A model generated the notes under the pieces. That model had not been told where the DNA came from, made no database searches, and saw nothing but the letters and a program-made list of their open reading frames with translations. Of a stretch of DNA of 64,000 bases, positions 8,066 through 17,054 are shown piece after piece. Made by a program: the position numbers and the translations under genes. The stretch comes from Ochrobactrum teleogrylli (GTDB lineage Bacteria; Pseudomonadota; Alphaproteobacteria; Rhizobiales; Rhizobiaceae). Numbering within the stretch: the first letter of the stretch is position 1; each line of letters starts with the position of its first letter. The stretch is from NCBI RefSeq assembly GCF_006376685.1, contig NZ_VEWL01000009.1, positions 124,001 through 188,000 on the forward strand, written 5' to 3'.

Positions 8066-9952
8066 ATGAGCTCCTCCAAAACGGTTTCTGCCGAATCCGG
8101 CGAAACATTCAAGACCCTGCGCAATCTCTGGCCCTATATGTGGCCCGAGGGCAGGCCGGACCTGCGGATGCGCGTGGTGTGGGCGACGTTCTATCTGGTC
8201 ATTTCGAAGATCGTACTCATTCTCGTTCCCTATTTCTTCAAATGGGCGACGAATGCGCTGAACGGGCAGCTGCAAGCGCCGGGCTATGTGCCGCTCTTCC
8301 TGACCGGTGCGGTCATGCTGGTGGTGGCCTATAACGGATCGAGGGTCGTGCAGGCCGGTCTCAACCAGCTGCGTGACGCGCTGTTTGCCAGTGTCGGCCA
8401 ATATGCGGTGCGTCAGCTCGCCTATCGGACGTTCGTGCACATGCACCAGCTTTCGCTGCGCTTTCATCTGGAGCGGCGCACGGGCGGCCTGTCACGCGTG
8501 ATCGAGCGCGGCACGAAGGGCATCGAAACCATCGTCCGCTTCACCATTCTCAACACTCTGCCGACCATTCTGGAATTTGCAATGACGGCGGTGATCTTCG
8601 CCGTCTCCTACGGCATTTCCTATCTGGTCGTCGTCGCGGCGACGGTGTGGCTCTATACGTGGTTCACCATCAAGGCGAGCGATTGGCGCATTAACATCCG
8701 TCGCGAGATGAATGATTCCGATACGGACGCCAACACCAAGGCTATCGACTCCCTGCTGAACTTCGAGACCGTGAAATATTTTGGCAATGAGGCGATGGAG
8801 GCCAAGCGTTTCGATAGCTCCATGGCGCGTTATGAAAAGGCTGCGACCCAGACCTGGACCTCACTCGGCTGGCTGAACTTCGGTCAGGCGGTGATCTTCG
8901 GTGTCGGCATGGCGATCGTCATGGTGATGTCGGCGCTGGAAGTGCGCGCCGGAACGCAATCCATCGGCGATTTCGTGTTCATCAATGCGCTGTTGATGCA
9001 GCTTTCCATTCCGCTCAACTTCATCGGCTTCATCTATCGCGAAATCCGTCAGGGTCTGACCGATATCGAACAGATGTTCGACCTGCTCGACGTAAAGCAG
9101 GAAGTGAGTGACAAGCCGGGCGCCAAGCCGCTGCAGGTTGACAAGGGCGCGATCCGCTTCGATGACGTGCATTTTGCCTATGATTCCAACCGTCCAATCC
9201 TCAAGGGCATCAGTTTTGAAGTTCCGGCAGGCAAGACGGTGGCGATTGTCGGGCCTTCGGGCGCGGGCAAGTCCACGATTTCGCGGCTGCTGTTCCGCTT
9301 CTACGATATCCAGTCGGGCTCGGTGACCATCGACGGGCAGGATGTCCGCGATGTGACGCAGGAAAGCCTGCGTAAGGTTATCGGCATGGTGCCGCAGGAT
9401 ACGGTGCTGTTCAACGACACCATCGCCTATAATATCCGCTATGGCCGCACCGATGCGACCGAGGAAGAGGTGGAGAAGGCAGCCGAAATGGCGCAGATCT
9501 CCCGTTTCATCCAGCATCTGCCGGACGGCTATAAGTCCATGGTGGGCGAGCGCGGCCTGAAGCTTTCAGGCGGCGAAAAGCAGCGCGTGGCGATTGCGCG
9601 CACGATCCTGAAAGCACCGCCGATCCTGATCCTCGATGAAGCGACCTCGGCGCTGGACACGGCGACCGAGCAGGAAATCCAGTCGGCGCTGGATATCGTC
9701 AGCCGTGGCCGCACGACGCTGGTTATCGCGCACCGGCTTTCGACGGTGATCGGCGCGGATGAAATCATCGTGTTGAAGGATGGCTTGATCGCCGAGCGCG
9801 GCACGCATCGCCAGCTTCTGAAGCACAAAGGCCTTTATGCTTCGATGTGGGATCGCCAGCGTGAGGCTGACGAGGCCGAAGAACGCCTGCGTCAGGTGCG
9901 CGAAAGCGACGATATGGGCGTGGTTGTGCGCGGAACGCCTGCGGCGGAGTGA
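8066..9952 (+). CDS. Atm1/HMT1-family ABC exporter (fused permease and ATPase)
   Basis: A 628-residue half-transporter. Six transmembrane helices span about residues 25-320 and an ABC domain about 360-600. Visible motifs are Walker [14 protein letters not shown], signature LSGGEKQRVAIART, Walker B ILILDEATSALD and the H-loop VIAHRLSTV. The start WPYMWPEGRPDLRMRVV is characteristic of the Atm1/HMT1 group, which exports glutathione-linked sulfur or metal compounds across the inner membrane. The preceding thiol-type ArsR gene strengthens the case for a heavy-metal or metalloid-conjugate role here. The substrate cannot be read from sequence. Confidence 0.9.
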   Translation: MSSSKTVSAESGETFKTLRNLWPYMWPEGRPDLRMRVVWATFYLVISKIVLILVPYFFKWATNALNGQLQAPGYVPLFLTGAVMLVVAYNGSRVVQAGLNQLRDALFASVGQYAVRQLAYRTFVHMHQLSLRFHLERRTGGLSRVIERGTKGIETIVRFTILNTLPTILEFAMTAVIFAVSYGISYLVVVAATVWLYTWFTIKASDWRINIRREMNDSDTDANTKAIDSLLNFETVKYFGNEAMEAKRFDSSMARYEKAATQTWTSLGWLNFGQAVIFGVGMAIVMVMSALEVRAGTQSIGDFVFINALLMQLSIPLNFIGFIYREIRQGLTDIEQMFDLLDVKQEVSDKPGAKPLQVDKGAIRFDDVHFAYDSNRPILKGISFEVPAGKTVAIVGPSGAGKSTISRLLFRFYDIQSGSVTIDGQDVRDVTQESLRKVIGMVPQDTVLFNDTIAYNIRYGRTDATEEEVEKAAEMAQISRFIQHLPDGYKSMVGERGLKLSGGEKQRVAIARTILKAPPILILDEATSALDTATEQEIQSALDIVSRGRTTLVIAHRLSTVIGADEIIVLKDGLIAERGTHRQLLKHKGLYASMWDRQREADEAEERLRQVRESDDMGVVVRGTPAAE

Positions 9953-10045
9953 TCACGCCACCTGACAGTCGTGCATAAATTGCGAAATGCATTTTGAGAT
10001 TCTGGAAGGGATGCGCTACATACGGCGAAACGCGAGGAACAAGCG

Positions 10046-10744
10046 ATGAGCCTGACTGACACTATCCGCAACACTTTTGTGCCGATTCACCGGGAAGGCT
10101 ATCCGTTCATAGCGGGCTTTTTCGTGGTTTCGCTGATCCTTGGCTGGTTGTGGGACCCGCTGTTCTGGATCGGCATGGTGCTGACGGTCTGGTGCATCTA
10201 TTTCTACCGTGATCCCGAGCGCGTGACGCCGATGGACGACGATCTCGTCATCAGCCCGGCTGACGGCAAGGTATCCTTTGTCGGCCCGGCCATTCCGCCT
10301 GCGGAGCTTGATCTCGGTTACGAGCCGCTGACGCGCGTTTCCGTGTTCATGAATGTTTTTTCCGTGCACATCAACCGCTCGCCGGTTCGTGGTCAGATCG
10401 TTAAGGTCGAGCATCGCCCGGGCAAGTTCCTCAATGCCGAACTCGACAAGGCCAGCACCGAAAACGAACGCAACAGCGTTCTGATCGAGAGCCCGCATGG
10501 CAAGGTCGGCGTGGTGCAGATCGCTGGTCTGGTGGCGCGCCGAATCGTGTGCTGGTCCAATCAGGATGACGATCTGTCGGTCGGAGAACGTTTTGGCCTT
10601 ATCCGCTTCGGTTCCCGCGTCGATGTCTATCTGCCCGCCGATGCGACTGTGCGCGTTGCCGTCGGTCAGACGGCGGTTGCCGGTGAAACGGTGCTTGCCG
10701 ATTATGGCAGCAACCGTAGCGAACCCGTCGTCCGGATTGCGTAG
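10046..10744 (+). CDS. psd: Phosphatidylserine decarboxylase proenzyme
   Basis: A 232-residue pyruvoyl enzyme that converts phosphatidylserine to phosphatidylethanolamine at the inner membrane. It is the short form of the family. The self-cleavage site is the Ser in [14 protein letters not shown] (near residue 190), giving a small alpha chain carrying the pyruvoyl group. A conserved [10 protein letters not shown] segment and an N-terminal membrane helix ([20 protein letters not shown]) are visible. AGGA precedes the ATG. It lies three bases before pssA, which supplies its substrate, so the two form a PE-synthesis operon. Confidence 0.95.
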   Translation: MSLTDTIRNTFVPIHREGYPFIAGFFVVSLILGWLWDPLFWIGMVLTVWCIYFYRDPERVTPMDDDLVISPADGKVSFVGPAIPPAELDLGYEPLTRVSVFMNVFSVHINRSPVRGQIVKVEHRPGKFLNAELDKASTENERNSVLIESPHGKVGVVQIAGLVARRIVCWSNQDDDLSVGERFGLIRFGSRVDVYLPADATVRVAVGQTAVAGETVLADYGSNRSEPVVRIA

Positions 10745-10747
10745 CCG

Positions 10748-11611
10748 ATGGGAACACCTTTTCCGCCTTTTGAGCCCAATGGCCGCGTGGATTCATCCCG
10801 CGGCCCAAAGCTGTCGCAGATACCGCTGCGTATTGTTATTCCGAACCTCATTACGGTTCTGGCCATTTGCGCTGGTCTGACCGGGATTCGTCTTGCTTTC
10901 GAAAACCGCTTCGAGCTGGCCGTCGCTATGGTGCTGGTTGCGGCATTTCTCGACGGCATCGACGGACGTGTCGCGCGCATGATGAAAGGCTCGTCGAAAT
11001 TCGGCGAGCAGATGGATTCATTGGCCGATATCGTCAATTTCGGCGTTGCGCCCGCGCTGGTGCTTTATGCTTTCATGCTGGATCAGGCGCGTTCCTTCGG
11101 CTGGATCGCCGGTCTTCTCTATGCGATTGCCTGCTGCCTTCGTCTTGCGCGCTTCAATGTGATGCTGGAAGACCCGAACCGGCCTGCATGGCAGAGCAAT
11201 TATTTCATCGGCGTGCCTGCGCCCGCAGGGGCCATGCTGGTGCTGCTGCCGGTCTATCTCGGTTTTCTCGGCCTGACGCCCTCGCGCGGGCTGGCCTTCG
11301 GCGTCGCCATCTATACGGTAGCCATCGCGTTCCTGCTGGTGAGCCGCCTGCCAGTCTATAACGGCAAATCGGCGGGCAGCCTCGTGCGCCGCGATATCGT
11401 CATGCCGCTGATCCTCTGCGTGGTCGTCTACGTGGCGTTCCTGATGAGCTTCACATGGCAGACGCTGAGCCTGACGGCTTTGGCCTATCTGGCGTTTTTG
11501 CCGTTCAGCCTTGCCGCATGGAACCGCCGCGAGGCAGCGGATCGTGCAGCTGCAGCAGAAACCGCGACCGCGAACGAGGAAGAAAAGCCGTCAGCGTCAG
11601 AAGAAAACTGA
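10748..11611 (+). CDS. pssA: CDP-diacylglycerol--serine O-phosphatidyltransferase
   Basis: A 287-residue multi-span membrane enzyme making phosphatidylserine from CDP-diacylglycerol and serine. The CDP-alcohol phosphotransferase signature DG-x2-AR-x8-G-x3-D-x3-D is complete (DGRVARMM ... GEQMDSLAD, about residues 75-98). Roughly eight hydrophobic helices follow, then a charged Ala/Glu-rich cytosolic tail. It begins three bases after psd. The last 15 bases overlap the 3' end of the convergent ATPase gene. Confidence 0.95.
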   Translation: MGTPFPPFEPNGRVDSSRGPKLSQIPLRIVIPNLITVLAICAGLTGIRLAFENRFELAVAMVLVAAFLDGIDGRVARMMKGSSKFGEQMDSLADIVNFGVAPALVLYAFMLDQARSFGWIAGLLYAIACCLRLARFNVMLEDPNRPAWQSNYFIGVPAPAGAMLVLLPVYLGFLGLTPSRGLAFGVAIYTVAIAFLLVSRLPVYNGKSAGSLVRRDIVMPLILCVVVYVAFLMSFTWQTLSLTALAYLAFLPFSLAAWNRREAADRAAAAETATANEEEKPSASEEN

Positions 11612-12154
11612 CGGCAGCTTTTCCAGAATGAACGCAACGCGCTCCTCAACCGAAGTTTTCGGCAGGAGCGCGATTTCATATCCGAACCGGCGATAGGTTG
11701 TTTCCATCGCCGTGAAGGTGCACACAGCCTCGTCGAAATCCTGCTTGCGCTCGGCATCTTGCCCAAAAATATCCGGCCATGGCGGGGCGAGAAACACTGT
11801 TTTGTTATAACGAATCTGCTGTGCTGCCGCTTCCATATGCGGCGGTACGGGCAAGTTGCAAAGCGAAAGATAGCCGATCACATCCGGCACGCCGCGATCA
11901 AAGAAGACCGGCCCTGTTTGATCTTGCGCCAAGCGGTATGAGCGTATTTCCCACGATAACATGAGCTCGGCGAAGAGAGCGCGGTCGCCCCAGGGCAGGG
12001 CCGTGCCGCCAATGGCAACCTGATCCTGAATGATGGCGCGTCCGGCCTCCACGGTGCGGGCGTAGCCGTGCTGTTCGAGTGCGTCGATCAGCGTGCTCTT
12101 CCCCGATCCGGGTCCGCCGCTGATGACGATGAAGCGCGTAGTGGCGTCAGTCAT
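11597..12154 (-). CDS. P-loop AAA-type ATPase (AAA_28-like), function unknown
   Basis: A 185-residue protein with a Walker A motif VISGGPGSGKSTLIDALEQHG at the N-terminus (about residues 8-25), a DRGVPDVIGY segment typical of nucleotide-kinase-like P-loop proteins, and HMEAAAQQIRYNKTVFLAPPWPDIFGQD. It resembles the AAA_28 family of small putative kinases; the substrate is unknown. I chose the ATG at 12154 (GAGGA just upstream) over the ATG at 12187. It converges on pssA with a 15-base overlap and no terminator between. Confidence 0.82.
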   Translation of the reverse strand: MTDATTRFIVISGGPGSGKSTLIDALEQHGYARTVEAGRAIIQDQVAIGGTALPWGDRALFAELMLSWEIRSYRLAQDQTGPVFFDRGVPDVIGYLSLCNLPVPPHMEAAAQQIRYNKTVFLAPPWPDIFGQDAERKQDFDEAVCTFTAMETTYRRFGYEIALLPKTSVEERVAFILEKLPSVFF

Positions 12155-12350
12155 TTCGTCCTCATGTTGAAAAAGGCTATTCACCAACTGAAAATTGGTT
12201 CATCAATTCGGGATGGGGGCAAAAGCAGCAAGCGCCAAGCCAGCGGGCGCGTCGGGGAGGATGAGCCACCCCGACCCAGGCAGGGGCTTTGCTCTCCTTT
12301 TGGAGGTGAACTATGTGGCTGATACCCATCAGGTTCACGCTTAGGATAAA
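12155..12350. other. Non-coding interval with several hairpins; possible structured RNA
   Basis: No plausible gene was found. It holds the stem GTCGGGG/CCCCGAC (12251-12257 with 12269-12275), CTCC/GGAG around TTTT (about 12295-12305), and a nested stem GTGAAC (12306-12311)/GTTCAC (12333-12338) enclosing CTGAT/ATCAG with an ACCC loop. It lies between the ATPase start and the SDR terminator. A structured RNA is possible, but no known RNA family was recognised. Confidence 0.3.
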
Positions 12351-12386
12351 GAAAACCCGCACAGGCTGGCAAGCATATGTGCGGGT
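12342..12386 (-). terminator. Terminator downstream of the SDR gene
   Basis: The stem ACCCGCACA / TGTGCGGGT (arms near 12354-12362 and 12378-12386), read leftward, is followed by TTTTCTTTATCC. It lies about 80 bases downstream of the leftward SDR gene stop. A second stem GGCGGCTG/CAGCCGCC at about 12409-12436 lies between them without a T tract. Confidence 0.65.
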
Positions 12387-12467
12387 CATAATCTTAGCCT
12401 AAGTACGCGGCGGCTGGAGTTACAGCTTCAGCCGCCATTCCAAACATAACTATTTTGGATCAGATTT

Positions 12468-13208
12468 TCAATCCGGCATGTGATAGTCGAGGAAGCGGTC
12501 CTGCCGCACGTCGAACAGCTTGCCCGTGACATTGAGCGCCGGATCGGCAAGCTTCACGATTTTTTCGGCCACTTCCTGCGGTGTCGGCAGGGTGTCCGGG
12601 TCTTCGCCGGGCATCGCTTGCGCGCGCATGGCGGTGCGGGTTGCGCCGGGATTGACCGAGTTGATGTTCAGCGCCATCTGCCTGGTCTCTTCGGCCCAGC
12701 TGCGGGCCATGACCTCGACAGCCGCCTTGGAGGCCGCATAAGGCCCCCAGAAGGCGCGGCAGCTATGCGCAACGCCGGATGAAAGCAGAATAGCGCGCCC
12801 GGCATCGGAAAGACGCAGCAGCGGATCGGTAGAGCGGATCAGCCGCCAAACGCTCGTCACGTTGACATTCATGACCTTCTCGAAGGTCTTCGCTTCCACA
12901 TGGCCGATCGGCGAGATCGTGCCCAGCACGCCCGCATTGGCGACCATGATATCCAGTTTGCCCCAGCGCTCGTGGATCGAGCCGCCAAGGCGGTCGATGG
13001 CTTCCATGTCGGTGATGTCGAGCGGCACCAAAGTCGCGTTGCCGCCGAGCTTGCGAATGTCGTCGTCCAGCTCTTCAAGGCCGCCGACAGTGCGCGCCAC
13101 GGCGATCACATGCGCGCCGCGCTTTGCCAGTTCCAGCGAAAGAAAATAGCCAATGCCGCGCGATGCGCCCGTTACCAAGGCCAGCCGGCCCGTAAGGTCG
13201 ATTGTCAT
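12468..13208 (-). CDS. SDR-family NAD(P)-dependent oxidoreductase
   Basis: A 246-residue classical short-chain dehydrogenase/reductase: cofactor loop VTGASRGIGYFLS (about residues 11-23), NAG motif VANAGVLG, catalytic Ser in LLSSGVAHS and YxxxK in YAASKAAVEV, then the PG motif SVNPGATRTAM. The substrate is unknown. GGGGACGGA precedes the ATG. It lies 66 bases downstream of purF on the same strand and may be co-transcribed with it. Confidence 0.9.
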   Translation of the reverse strand: MTIDLTGRLALVTGASRGIGYFLSLELAKRGAHVIAVARTVGGLEELDDDIRKLGGNATLVPLDITDMEAIDRLGGSIHERWGKLDIMVANAGVLGTISPIGHVEAKTFEKVMNVNVTSVWRLIRSTDPLLRLSDAGRAILLSSGVAHSCRAFWGPYAASKAAVEVMARSWAEETRQMALNINSVNPGATRTAMRAQAMPGEDPDTLPTPQEVAEKIVKLADPALNVTGKLFDVRQDRFLDYHMPD

Positions 13209-13274
13209 TCCGTCCCCAATGACTTTTATGAAGAGATTGGAGCGGCCCGGAGGCCGCCCGTTCGCGAATATGCG

Positions 13275-14765
13275 TCAGCCGTTGCTCGCAAGCAGCGACA
13301 GCGTGTGGATGTTGCTTTCGCCTTCCTGATCGAGAAGGCGGGTCGGGTAGTCACCCGTGAAATAGTGATCGGTGAAGGCAGGTGCCTTCGGATCACGAAC
13401 CTTGCCGCCGACAGCCTTGTAGAGACCGTCGATGGACAGGAAGGCCAGCGAATCCGCACCGATGTAACGGCACATGGATTCCAGATCTTCATGCTGATTG
13501 GCCAGAAGCTTGTCGGCATGCGGTGTATCGATGCCGTAGAAATCCGGATGATAGATCATCGGGCTTGCCACGCGAATATGCACTTCCTTCGCACCCGCAT
13601 CGCGCATCATCTGCACGATCTTGACCGAAGTGGTGCCGCGCACGATGGAATCATCTACCAGCACAACACGCTTGCCTTCGATCATGGCGCGATTGGCCGA
13701 ATGCTTCAGCTTCACGCCCAGGGCGCGAATCTGCTGCGTCGGCTCAATGAAGGTACGGCCCACATAATGATTGCGGATGATGCCATATTCGAATGGAATG
13801 CCGCTTGCCTGCGCAAAGCCGAGCGCCGCAGGCGTACCGCCATCGGGCACCGGCACGATGACATCCGCTTCGACACCGGCTTCACCGGCAAGTTCGATGC
13901 CCATGTTCTTGCGCGCCACGTAGACGCTGCGTCCGCCGACGACCGAATCCGGGCGGGCGAAATAGACATATTCGAACAGGCACAGGCGTTCCGGCTGCGG
14001 GTTTTCCGCCTTGATGGACTGGGTGGTGATCGAGCCGTCCTGCTGGATTTCGCAGACGATCACTTCGCCATTTTCGACGTCGCGAATATATTTCGCGCCA
14101 ATGATGTCGAGGGCGCAGGTTTCCGAGCAGAAGATCGGCTTGCCGTCCAGTTCGCCCATGACGAGCGGACGAATGCCGATGCTGTCACGCGCAGCGATCA
14201 GCTTGGTGCGGGTCAGCGCCAGCATGGCGTAACCGCCCTCGACCTGACGGATCGCATCCACGAAACGGTCGGAAGACGAGGCGAAACGCGACCGGGCGAT
14301 CATATGCAAAACGACTTCCGTATCGGAAGTCGCCTGGAAGATCGCACCCGAGGCGATCAGCTGTTTGCGCAGCGAAATGCCGTTGGTGAAATTGCCGTTA
14401 TGGGCAATCGCAATGCCGCCGACTTCCAGTTCCGCGAAAAGCGGCTGCACATTGCGCAGGATCGTTTCGCCGGTGGTGGAATAGCGCACATGGCCGATGG
14501 CGCGGTCGCCGGGCAGGCGGTTCAGCGTGGCGGCGTCGGTGAAATGGTCCCCGACGAGGCCCATATGGCGTTCGGAGTGGAAGCGGCGATTGTGATAGGA
14601 CACAATACCGGCGGCTTCTTGCCCGCGATGTTGAAGGGCGTGCAGACCGAGCGCTGTCAGCGCTGCGGCGTCTTCATGACCCAAAATGCCGAATACACCA
14701 CACTCTTCATGCAGGGTGTCGTCATCCAGCATAAAGGAAGTCTCATCATGCGACTGTTGGAACAT
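13275..14765 (-). CDS. purF: Amidophosphoribosyltransferase (glutamine PRPP amidotransferase)
   Basis: It catalyses the first committed step of purine synthesis, PRPP plus glutamine to phosphoribosylamine. An N-terminal class II glutaminase begins at the Cys of EECGVFGILG after a short propeptide, and the phosphoribosyltransferase domain has the PRPP loop RVVLVDDSIVRGTTS (near residue 360). It is the B. subtilis-type enzyme with a cleavable leader. Length is 496 residues from the ATG at 14765, or 510 from 14807; AAAGG lies upstream of 14765 at slightly long spacing, so the start is not certain. It is followed by an SDR gene. Confidence 0.95.
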   Translation of the reverse strand: MFQQSHDETSFMLDDDTLHEECGVFGILGHEDAAALTALGLHALQHRGQEAAGIVSYHNRRFHSERHMGLVGDHFTDAATLNRLPGDRAIGHVRYSTTGETILRNVQPLFAELEVGGIAIAHNGNFTNGISLRKQLIASGAIFQATSDTEVVLHMIARSRFASSSDRFVDAIRQVEGGYAMLALTRTKLIAARDSIGIRPLVMGELDGKPIFCSETCALDIIGAKYIRDVENGEVIVCEIQQDGSITTQSIKAENPQPERLCLFEYVYFARPDSVVGGRSVYVARKNMGIELAGEAGVEADVIVPVPDGGTPAALGFAQASGIPFEYGIIRNHYVGRTFIEPTQQIRALGVKLKHSANRAMIEGKRVVLVDDSIVRGTTSVKIVQMMRDAGAKEVHIRVASPMIYHPDFYGIDTPHADKLLANQHEDLESMCRYIGADSLAFLSIDGLYKAVGGKVRDPKAPAFTDHYFTGDYPTRLLDQEGESNIHTLSLLASNG

Positions 14766-14884
14766 TGTCCGCAAGGCCTTTCGATTGCGGGTTGTTAAAA
14801 ACAACATTTACATGAAAGGACGCCGTTTTGAAAGCGATCCCTTGAACCCGCGTCAGTTAAGCTGATCATATAGGCCTTTATTGG

Positions 14885-14925
14885 GGCCAAAAACAGATGA
14901 AACCGGCACAAGCCGGTTTCAATTT
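14885..14925 (-). terminator. Terminator of the cvpA-family gene
   Basis: The 9-base stem GAAACCGGC (14899-14907)/GCCGGTTTC (14912-14920) with loop ACAA is flanked on the right by AATTTTTT and, read leftward, is followed by ATCTGTTTTTGG. It lies between cvpA and purF. Confidence 0.75.
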
Positions 14926-14942
14926 TTTAAGTCAGATTGTGA

Positions 14943-15521
14943 TTATTGCTGTGCAGGCGCGTCATCCGGGACAGGCGCTTCTTCCTGCTCGCCAGTGGCC
15001 GGAGCATTGTTCTGCTGCGGCTTGAACTTGTCGACCATCTTTTCCGGGTCAGCCGGCAGGAGATTGCGCAACTGTTCGCCGAAGGAATCGAGCATCGGCT
15101 TCGATTTGGCGTTGGTGATCCAGGCAGGCTGGTTATCCGGCACCGCCCAGTTGAAGAACAGCATGGCGACGACCATCAGAAGCACGCCGCGGGCCGCACC
15201 GAACAGGAAGCCCAGCGTGCGGTCGAGCGCGCCGATGCGGCTGTCGATGATGAAATCCGCGATCTTCATGGTGATCAGCGAAACGATGATCAGCACCACG
15301 AGGAAAACCGCAGCCATAGCGGCGATCATGGCCAGCGTGTCGTTATTGATATAGGGCTTTATGTAGGGCAGCACCGGCTTATAGAACAGGAATGCAGCAG
15401 CGGCGGCAGCGGCCCAGGATACCAGCGACAGCACTTCGCGGGAAAACCCGCGCACCATCGCCAGAACCGCTGATACCAGCGTTATTCCGAGTAGAATTCC
15501 ATCAAGTATGGTTATCGGCAT
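14943..15521 (-). CDS. cvpA: CvpA family inner-membrane protein
   Basis: A 192-residue membrane protein with about four hydrophobic helices (ILDGILLGITLVSAVLAMVRG at the N-terminus, then about residues 30-50, 65-85 and 100-125) and a Pro/Glu/Gln-rich cytosolic tail. CvpA proteins are needed for colicin V production in E. coli and for bile or envelope stress tolerance in some pathogens; the biochemical function is unresolved. It lies just upstream of purF, as in many proteobacteria where cvpA and purF are linked, but a terminator separates them here. Confidence 0.88.
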   Translation of the reverse strand: MPITILDGILLGITLVSAVLAMVRGFSREVLSLVSWAAAAAAAFLFYKPVLPYIKPYINNDTLAMIAAMAAVFLVVLIIVSLITMKIADFIIDSRIGALDRTLGFLFGAARGVLLMVVAMLFFNWAVPDNQPAWITNAKSKPMLDSFGEQLRNLLPADPEKMVDKFKPQQNNAPATGEQEEAPVPDDAPAQQ

Positions 15522-15635
15522 TCTGGCCTGTCCTCAGTGTTTCGCGCAAGCCGTTGGGTGCGCAGGGCAGTCAAAGACGCGGAAGCTTAACATCGGAAGG
15601 TTGACAGAATCTTCCCGCGTTAAGCCCCTGAATTA

Positions 15636-17027
15636 TTACTTCTTTCCGGCACCCGATGCTGCAATGCGCGCAACGAGGTCGGGCAGGGCGGCGGTTTCCA
15701 TGAGACGGAAGCTGCGATCTTTCCAAAGTTCGCCGCTGCCGCTTGGCACTTCCGCCTGCCGGAAGCCGAGTTTCTCCGCTTCCTTCAATCTCTGTACTGC
15801 ATGCGTCACCGCACGAACAGCACCGGAAAGGCTGATTTCGCCGAAATAAACACAATCTGGCGGAAGGGCAATACCGGCCATGGAGGAAACAAGCGCCGAG
15901 GCAACGGCAATATCGGCAGCCGGTTCGCTGATCCGATAGCCGCCCGCGACATTCAGATAGACGTCATGCTGGCCGAAGCGAACGCCGCAATGCGATTCGA
16001 GCACTGCGAGGATCATGGCGAGACGCCCGCCATCCCAGCCCACGACCGCGCGTCGCGGCGTGCCGAGCGAGGAGGGTGCGACAAGGGCCTGAATTTCCAC
16101 CAGAACCGGGCGCGTGCCTTCCATCCCGGCGAAAACCGCTGCCCCCGGCGCTTTTTCGTTGCGTTCGCCCAGAAAAAGCTCGGACGGATTGGACACTTCG
16201 CGCAAGCCGCCATCGGACATTTCAAAAACGCCGATTTCGTCGGTGGGGCCAAAGCGGTTTTTCACCGTGCGCAGGATGCGGTAATGATGCCCGCCTTCGC
16301 CTTCGAAATAGAGAACGCCATCGACCATGTGTTCGACCACGCGGGGACCGGCAATCTGGCCGTCCTTGGTGACATGGCCGACCAGAACAACCGCAGCGCC
16401 GGTCTGCTTGGCGTAACGGATCATGGCCTGTGCTGAGGAGCGCACCTGCGTCACCGTGCCGGGCGCGGAATCCGCCATGTCGGTCCAAAGCGTCTGGATC
16501 GAATCGATGATGACGAGATCGGGACGTTTGCCGTCGGAAATGGTAGCGATGATGTCTTCGACATTGGTTTCGGCGGCAAGTTCCACTGCCGATGTGGCGA
16601 CACCGAGACGCTGCGCGCGCAGGCGGATCTGCGCGACGGCTTCTTCGCCTGAAACATAGACGATGCGGTGGCCGCGATTGGCAAGGGCTGCTGCCGCCTG
16701 CGTCAAAAGCGTTGACTTGCCGATGCCGGGATCGCCGCCGATCAGCAGCGCCGACCCGCGCACGAAGCCGCCGCCGGTTACACGGTCGAGTTCGCTGATG
16801 CCGGAAATAATGCGCGGCGCATCTTCAATGTCGCCGGACAGCGAGGTCAGCGCCACGGCGCGGCCCTTGCGCTTCGACAACATGGCGCCCGGACCGGAAC
16901 CGATACCGCTATTGGTGCCTTCCTCGACAAGCGTGTTCCACTCGCCGCAGGAATCGCACTTGCCCGCCCAGCGCGTATGCACTGTGCCGCAATTTTGGCA
17001 GATGAACTGAATGCGCGCCTTGGCCAT
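15636..17027 (-). CDS. radA: DNA repair protein RadA/Sms
   Basis: A 463-residue branched-DNA helicase acting in recombination. An N-terminal C4 zinc finger (CQNCGTVHTRWAGKCDSCGEW, Cys about residues 10-30) precedes a RecA-like ATPase with Walker A GGDPGIGKSTLL (about 97-108), the RadA KNRFGPTDEIGVFEM signature (about 250) and a C-terminal Lon-protease-like domain with a non-peptidase LSGAVRAVTHAVQRL segment. Length is typical. It lies 27 bases from dnaB on the same strand. Confidence 0.96.
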   Translation of the reverse strand: MAKARIQFICQNCGTVHTRWAGKCDSCGEWNTLVEEGTNSGIGSGPGAMLSKRKGRAVALTSLSGDIEDAPRIISGISELDRVTGGGFVRGSALLIGGDPGIGKSTLLTQAAAALANRGHRIVYVSGEEAVAQIRLRAQRLGVATSAVELAAETNVEDIIATISDGKRPDLVIIDSIQTLWTDMADSAPGTVTQVRSSAQAMIRYAKQTGAAVVLVGHVTKDGQIAGPRVVEHMVDGVLYFEGEGGHHYRILRTVKNRFGPTDEIGVFEMSDGGLREVSNPSELFLGERNEKAPGAAVFAGMEGTRPVLVEIQALVAPSSLGTPRRAVVGWDGGRLAMILAVLESHCGVRFGQHDVYLNVAGGYRISEPAADIAVASALVSSMAGIALPPDCVYFGEISLSGAVRAVTHAVQRLKEAEKLGFRQAEVPSGSGELWKDRSFRLMETAALPDLVARIAASGAGKK

Positions 17028-17054
17028 CAGAGACGCGCCTTTTTCGAAGAGATA

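Noticed and set aside
12300-12340. A TPP-riboswitch-like string (GAACCTGATGGGTATCAG read leftward)
   Set aside because: Only a few bases resemble the thi box; the rest of the conserved TPP core is missing and no thiamine gene follows.
12900-14798. A 632-residue plus-strand frame opposite purF and part of the SDR gene
   Set aside because: Antisense to clear purF motifs (PRPP loop, nucleophile Cys); no recognisable domain in the frame itself.
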